Origin: Ilumatobacteraceae bacterium
Lineage (GTDB): Bacteria; Actinomycetota; Acidimicrobiia; Acidimicrobiales; Iamiaceae
Assembly: GCA_025463265.1 (NCBI GenBank)
Contig: JAOBWH010000165.1
Coordinates: 1-64,000 of the forward strand
DNA: 64,000 nt
Direction of reading: 5' to 3'
Part shown: positions 61,767 to 64,000 of the stretch, piece by piece
Layout: each line of letters opens with the position of its first letter
Numbering within the stretch: the first letter of the stretch is position 1
The notes under the pieces: model-generated
Seen by the model: only the letters and a program-made list of their open reading frames with translations
Told to the model about the DNA's origin: nothing
Databases searched by the model: none
Translations under genes and position numbers: made by a program

Positions 61767-63145
61767 CCGACCGCCGGTACCGCCGCCTCCTGGCGGTCGT
61801 CATCGTGGTGGCCCTGGCGGTCCGGGTGGCGTGGGTGCTGTGGGTGAGCCGCGAGCCGTGGTCGGACGACGGCGGGATCTTCCGGGACCCCTCCCGGTAC
61901 CTCGGGTTCGCCCGCCAGATCGCGGACGGCAACGGCTTCACCGAGCCGTTCACCGGCCAGGCCACCGCCTACTACCCGCCCGGCTATCCGTGGTTCCTCG
62001 GGATCATCACCTGGGCGAGCACGCCGTTCACGAACGAGCCGTGGCTCGCCGCCGGGCTGGTCCAGGCCGTGCTCGGCGCCGCCTCGGTGGGTCTGGCGGC
62101 GTCGGTCACGAAGCGCGTGGCGGGATCCACCGCCGCCCTCGTCGCCGCCGTGGTCTACGCGCTCTACCCGAACCTGATCTTCCACACGGGTGCCCTGCTC
62201 GGCGAGACGCTCTACAACTTCTTGTTCCTCGCCTTCTTGGCGCTGCTGCTGTCGCGGCCTTGGGACGCCTCGTTCCGCACGCCCCGCATCGCCGGGTGCG
62301 GAGTCGTGCTCGGGCTCGCCGTGATGGTCCGGCCGATCTCGCTCGCCGTCATCCCCGTGGTCGTCTTGTGCTGGCTGTGGACCCGGAAGGACTACCGCGT
62401 CATCGCCCGGTGGACCGGTGCGCTGCTCCTCGGTGTCTTGGTGTGCATCGTGCCGTGGACCATCCGCAACGAGCTCCGGCTCCACGCCTTCGTCCCGATC
62501 TCCACCAACACGGGCGACAACCTGTGCATGGGCCACGCCGACGGCGCCACGGGCGAGTTCAAGGCCGGGCTCGAGGCGTGCCAGACCGACTTCGACTTCT
62601 CCGACGGCATCTCCGCCGAGCTGGGCAGCGACAAGGAGAAGCAACGCATCGCGGTGCGCGGGATGATCGACAACATCGACCGCGAGCCGTGGCTGCTCTG
62701 GAGCCGGACCTACTTCATGTGGGTCCGAGACGGCGACCACGACGGCCTCTTCGCCGTGCAGTCGTACCGCCTGGACCGGTGGATGGCCCTCGACACGGAG
62801 TCCCGGCTCATCTGGATCGCCGATCGCTTCTACTGGCTCGTCGTCGCCGCCGGCCTGGCCGGCCTCGTCCAGCTCACCCGACGCCGCGAGCCCGAGGCCT
62901 ACGTCCTCGTCGGCGCCACCGTCATGACCGCGCTGGTCCCGCTCCTGTTCTTCGGCGACCAGCGCTTCAAGGTCCCCGTCATCCCGCTGCTGATCATCGC
63001 CGCCGCCTGCCTGGCCGACGGCCGCTGGGGGAGGGCCCAGAGCCCGATCCACGCCGCCAACGCCGGCGACGGCGAGTCGGAGGGTGACCACGACCCAGGC
63101 GGCGCCGAACCCCTCGGTGGCGAGCGCGTGGTCAGCCGGTCGTGA
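61763..63145 (+). CDS. Polytopic GT39-like glycosyltransferase
   Basis: A 460-residue membrane protein with about ten helices: an early acidic loop FRDPSRYLGFARQIADGNGF, the FTGQATAYYPPGYPWFLG motif, VPWTIRNELRLHAFVPISTNTGDN, and a hydrophilic C-terminus. It belongs with the proteins at 53285 and 56602 and is coupled to the Ppm1-like gene upstream (GTGA overlap), so it probably uses the polyprenyl-phosphate mannose made there. The acceptor is unknown. Its end overlaps the end of the convergent thioesterase gene by 14 bases. Confidence 0.85.
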   Translation: MTDRRYRRLLAVVIVVALAVRVAWVLWVSREPWSDDGGIFRDPSRYLGFARQIADGNGFTEPFTGQATAYYPPGYPWFLGIITWASTPFTNEPWLAAGLVQAVLGAASVGLAASVTKRVAGSTAALVAAVVYALYPNLIFHTGALLGETLYNFLFLAFLALLLSRPWDASFRTPRIAGCGVVLGLAVMVRPISLAVIPVVVLCWLWTRKDYRVIARWTGALLLGVLVCIVPWTIRNELRLHAFVPISTNTGDNLCMGHADGATGEFKAGLEACQTDFDFSDGISAELGSDKEKQRIAVRGMIDNIDREPWLLWSRTYFMWVRDGDHDGLFAVQSYRLDRWMALDTESRLIWIADRFYWLVVAAGLAGLVQLTRRREPEAYVLVGATVMTALVPLLFFGDQRFKVPVIPLLIIAAACLADGRWGRAQSPIHAANAGDGESEGDHDPGGAEPLGGERVVSRS

Positions 63146-63773
63146 CGCCGGGCGGGAAGCCCCGGGGCCGGATGAAGAGGCCGTCGGCTTCGCTCAGGAG
63201 CGTGTCGCCATGGCGCATCTCGCCGCGGGCGAGGAACTTGCGGTCCTCGTGCTCCTCGAGCCAGGCCCGGAAGGTGATCGGCTCGAACAGCGGGGTGGGC
63301 TTGCGGTAGTTGACCGTGAGACGAGCGGTCATGCCGCCGCCGGCGCCGACCATGGCGGCGAGCCCCACGATGTCGTCGTACACGAGGGCGACGACGCCGC
63401 CGTGGCAGGTGTCCCAGGGCGGGCCGTTGTGGATCTCGGCGAACGTGACCGTGCCCTGCACGACCTTGTCGGCCGTCACCTCGAGGTCCACCTGCGGGGC
63501 GAAGGGGTTGGCGTCGCCGAGCGCCGGCGAGTACGTGTGGATCGTGGCCAGGCTGGCGGTGAGGTCGAAGTCCTCGAACGAGCGGAGGCCCGTGAGCCAG
63601 AACGGTCCCGGCGTCTCCTCCTGAGCGAGGATGGCGGTGGCCTGGTCGAGCAGGGCGATGGCGCGGTCGCGCTCAACGGCCGACACCGTGCTGACCCGGC
63701 TGCCCCGGGCGACGCGGCGGACGGCGGCGGCGAGGACGGTGTCGGGGAGGCGGTCGTCGGGTTCCACGGGCAT
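63132..63773 (-). CDS. PaaI-like hotdog-fold thioesterase
   Basis: A 213-residue acyl-CoA thioesterase of the PaaI/YiiD hotdog group. The catalytic-type segment is HNGPPWDTCHGGVVALVYDDIVGLAAM, followed by TARLTVNYRKPTPLFEPITFRAWLEEHEDRKFLARGEM, the usual strand order of the family. An N-terminal extension of about 75 residues is helical. It would hydrolyse an acyl-CoA in the cytoplasm; substrate unknown. ATG 63773. Confidence 0.85.
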   Translation of the reverse strand: MPVEPDDRLPDTVLAAAVRRVARGSRVSTVSAVERDRAIALLDQATAILAQEETPGPFWLTGLRSFEDFDLTASLATIHTYSPALGDANPFAPQVDLEVTADKVVQGTVTFAEIHNGPPWDTCHGGVVALVYDDIVGLAAMVGAGGGMTARLTVNYRKPTPLFEPITFRAWLEEHEDRKFLARGEMRHGDTLLSEADGLFIRPRGFPPGVTTG

Positions 63774-63794
63774 CGATCGAAGCGAACGGGCGTC

Positions 63795-64000
63795 CTACGC
63801 CTCGGTCTCGCCGGCGATCTCGGTTCCGGCGTCGTGGTCCATGGCGGCGAGGTCGTCGCTCTTGGCCGACGTGTCGGGCTTGTGGGCGTCGATGACCTCG
63901 CGCTTGATCACGGGGGCGTCACGGCCGGTGCCGTGGGAACCGGGGGCCCGGCCCTCCTTCTCGGCGATGAACTTCTCCTTCACCGAGGAGGTGGCCTCCT
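63795..64000 (-). CDS. Small hydrophilic protein, truncated at the window edge
   Basis: At least 67 residues of a charged protein ending TSAKSDDLAAMDHDAGTEIAGETEA; the readable part includes SSVKEKFIAEKEGRAPGSHGTG. The frame runs through the window edge at 64000 with no stop, so the true start is probably outside; a GTG at 63983 gives a minimum of 62 residues. No family recognised. Confidence 0.55.
   Translation of the reverse strand, partial: EATSSVKEKFIAEKEGRAPGSHGTGRDAPVIKREVIDAHKPDTSAKSDDLAAMDHDAGTEIAGETEA

Overview
The window is about 70% GC with dense, mostly unidirectional operons, GTG/TTG starts, many 4-base start/stop overlaps (ATGA, GTGA, TTGA) and several start codons lying 7-8 bases behind a TANNNT -10 box, as expected of leaderless mRNAs. 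Together with menaquinone synthesis (MenB), a conservon-type kinase/roadblock/DUF742/GTPase operon, CYP125-type P450s, DUF2510 and DUF2752 proteins and an AftD-like transferase, this points to a high-GC actinobacterium, probably class Acidimicrobiia (for example an Iamia-like genus). The class assignment is inference. I see no tRNA, rRNA, insertion sequence, prophage or CRISPR array; the window looks like ordinary chromosome.

Layout. 1-3.6 kb: an acyl-CoA carboxylase carboxyltransferase and a D-aminoacylase-type amidohydrolase, with a KstR-like palindrome between them. 3.7-7.1 kb: an unfamiliar four-gene cassette (secreted I36-like crystallin-fold protein, two tandem near-identical lipoproteins, and a protein joining an ACP-like segment to a GNAT acetyltransferase). 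7.1-13.3 kb: a membrane-linked GT2, an exported SurE lipoprotein, DoxX-MenB divergent from an NTF2-like protein plus lipoprotein, and an Ada-like/AlkA repair protein. 13.6-22.7 kb: a DEAD-box helicase with a long leader, a TetR-controlled P450 / nitronate monooxygenase-like / CYP125-like operon, an unknown protein, and an acyl-CoA ligase coupled to a RibD-C reductase. 22.9-29.4 kb: a PadR-regulated ABC exporter, a CoA-transferase and an M23 peptidase. 29.4-38.9 kb: an M18 aminopeptidase coupled to a J-domain protein, gltBD ending in a strong hairpin, and two small membrane proteins. 39-46 kb: a conservon, a STAS protein and a GGDEF-EAL protein. 46-63.1 kb: a cell-envelope glycan locus. 63.1-64 kb: a thioesterase and an edge-truncated small protein.

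How the parts fit. The P450/NMO/ligase/CoA-transferase/thioesterase/carboxylase genes suggest catabolism of sterols or other branched lipids through CoA esters. The glycan locus combines polyprenyl-phosphate sugar synthases (GT2), soluble GT4, a methyltransferase and several polytopic GT-C-like proteins, one fused to an OafA-type acyltransferase, giving a plausible route for making and decorating an exported polysaccharide or glycolipid. The conservon, STAS and c-di-GMP genes form a separate signalling block next to it.

The best candidates for something undescribed are the 3.8-7.1 kb cassette with its homogenised duplication, the acyltransferase-GT fusion within a family of related membrane proteins, and the TetR operator that covers the promoter of the P450 operon.
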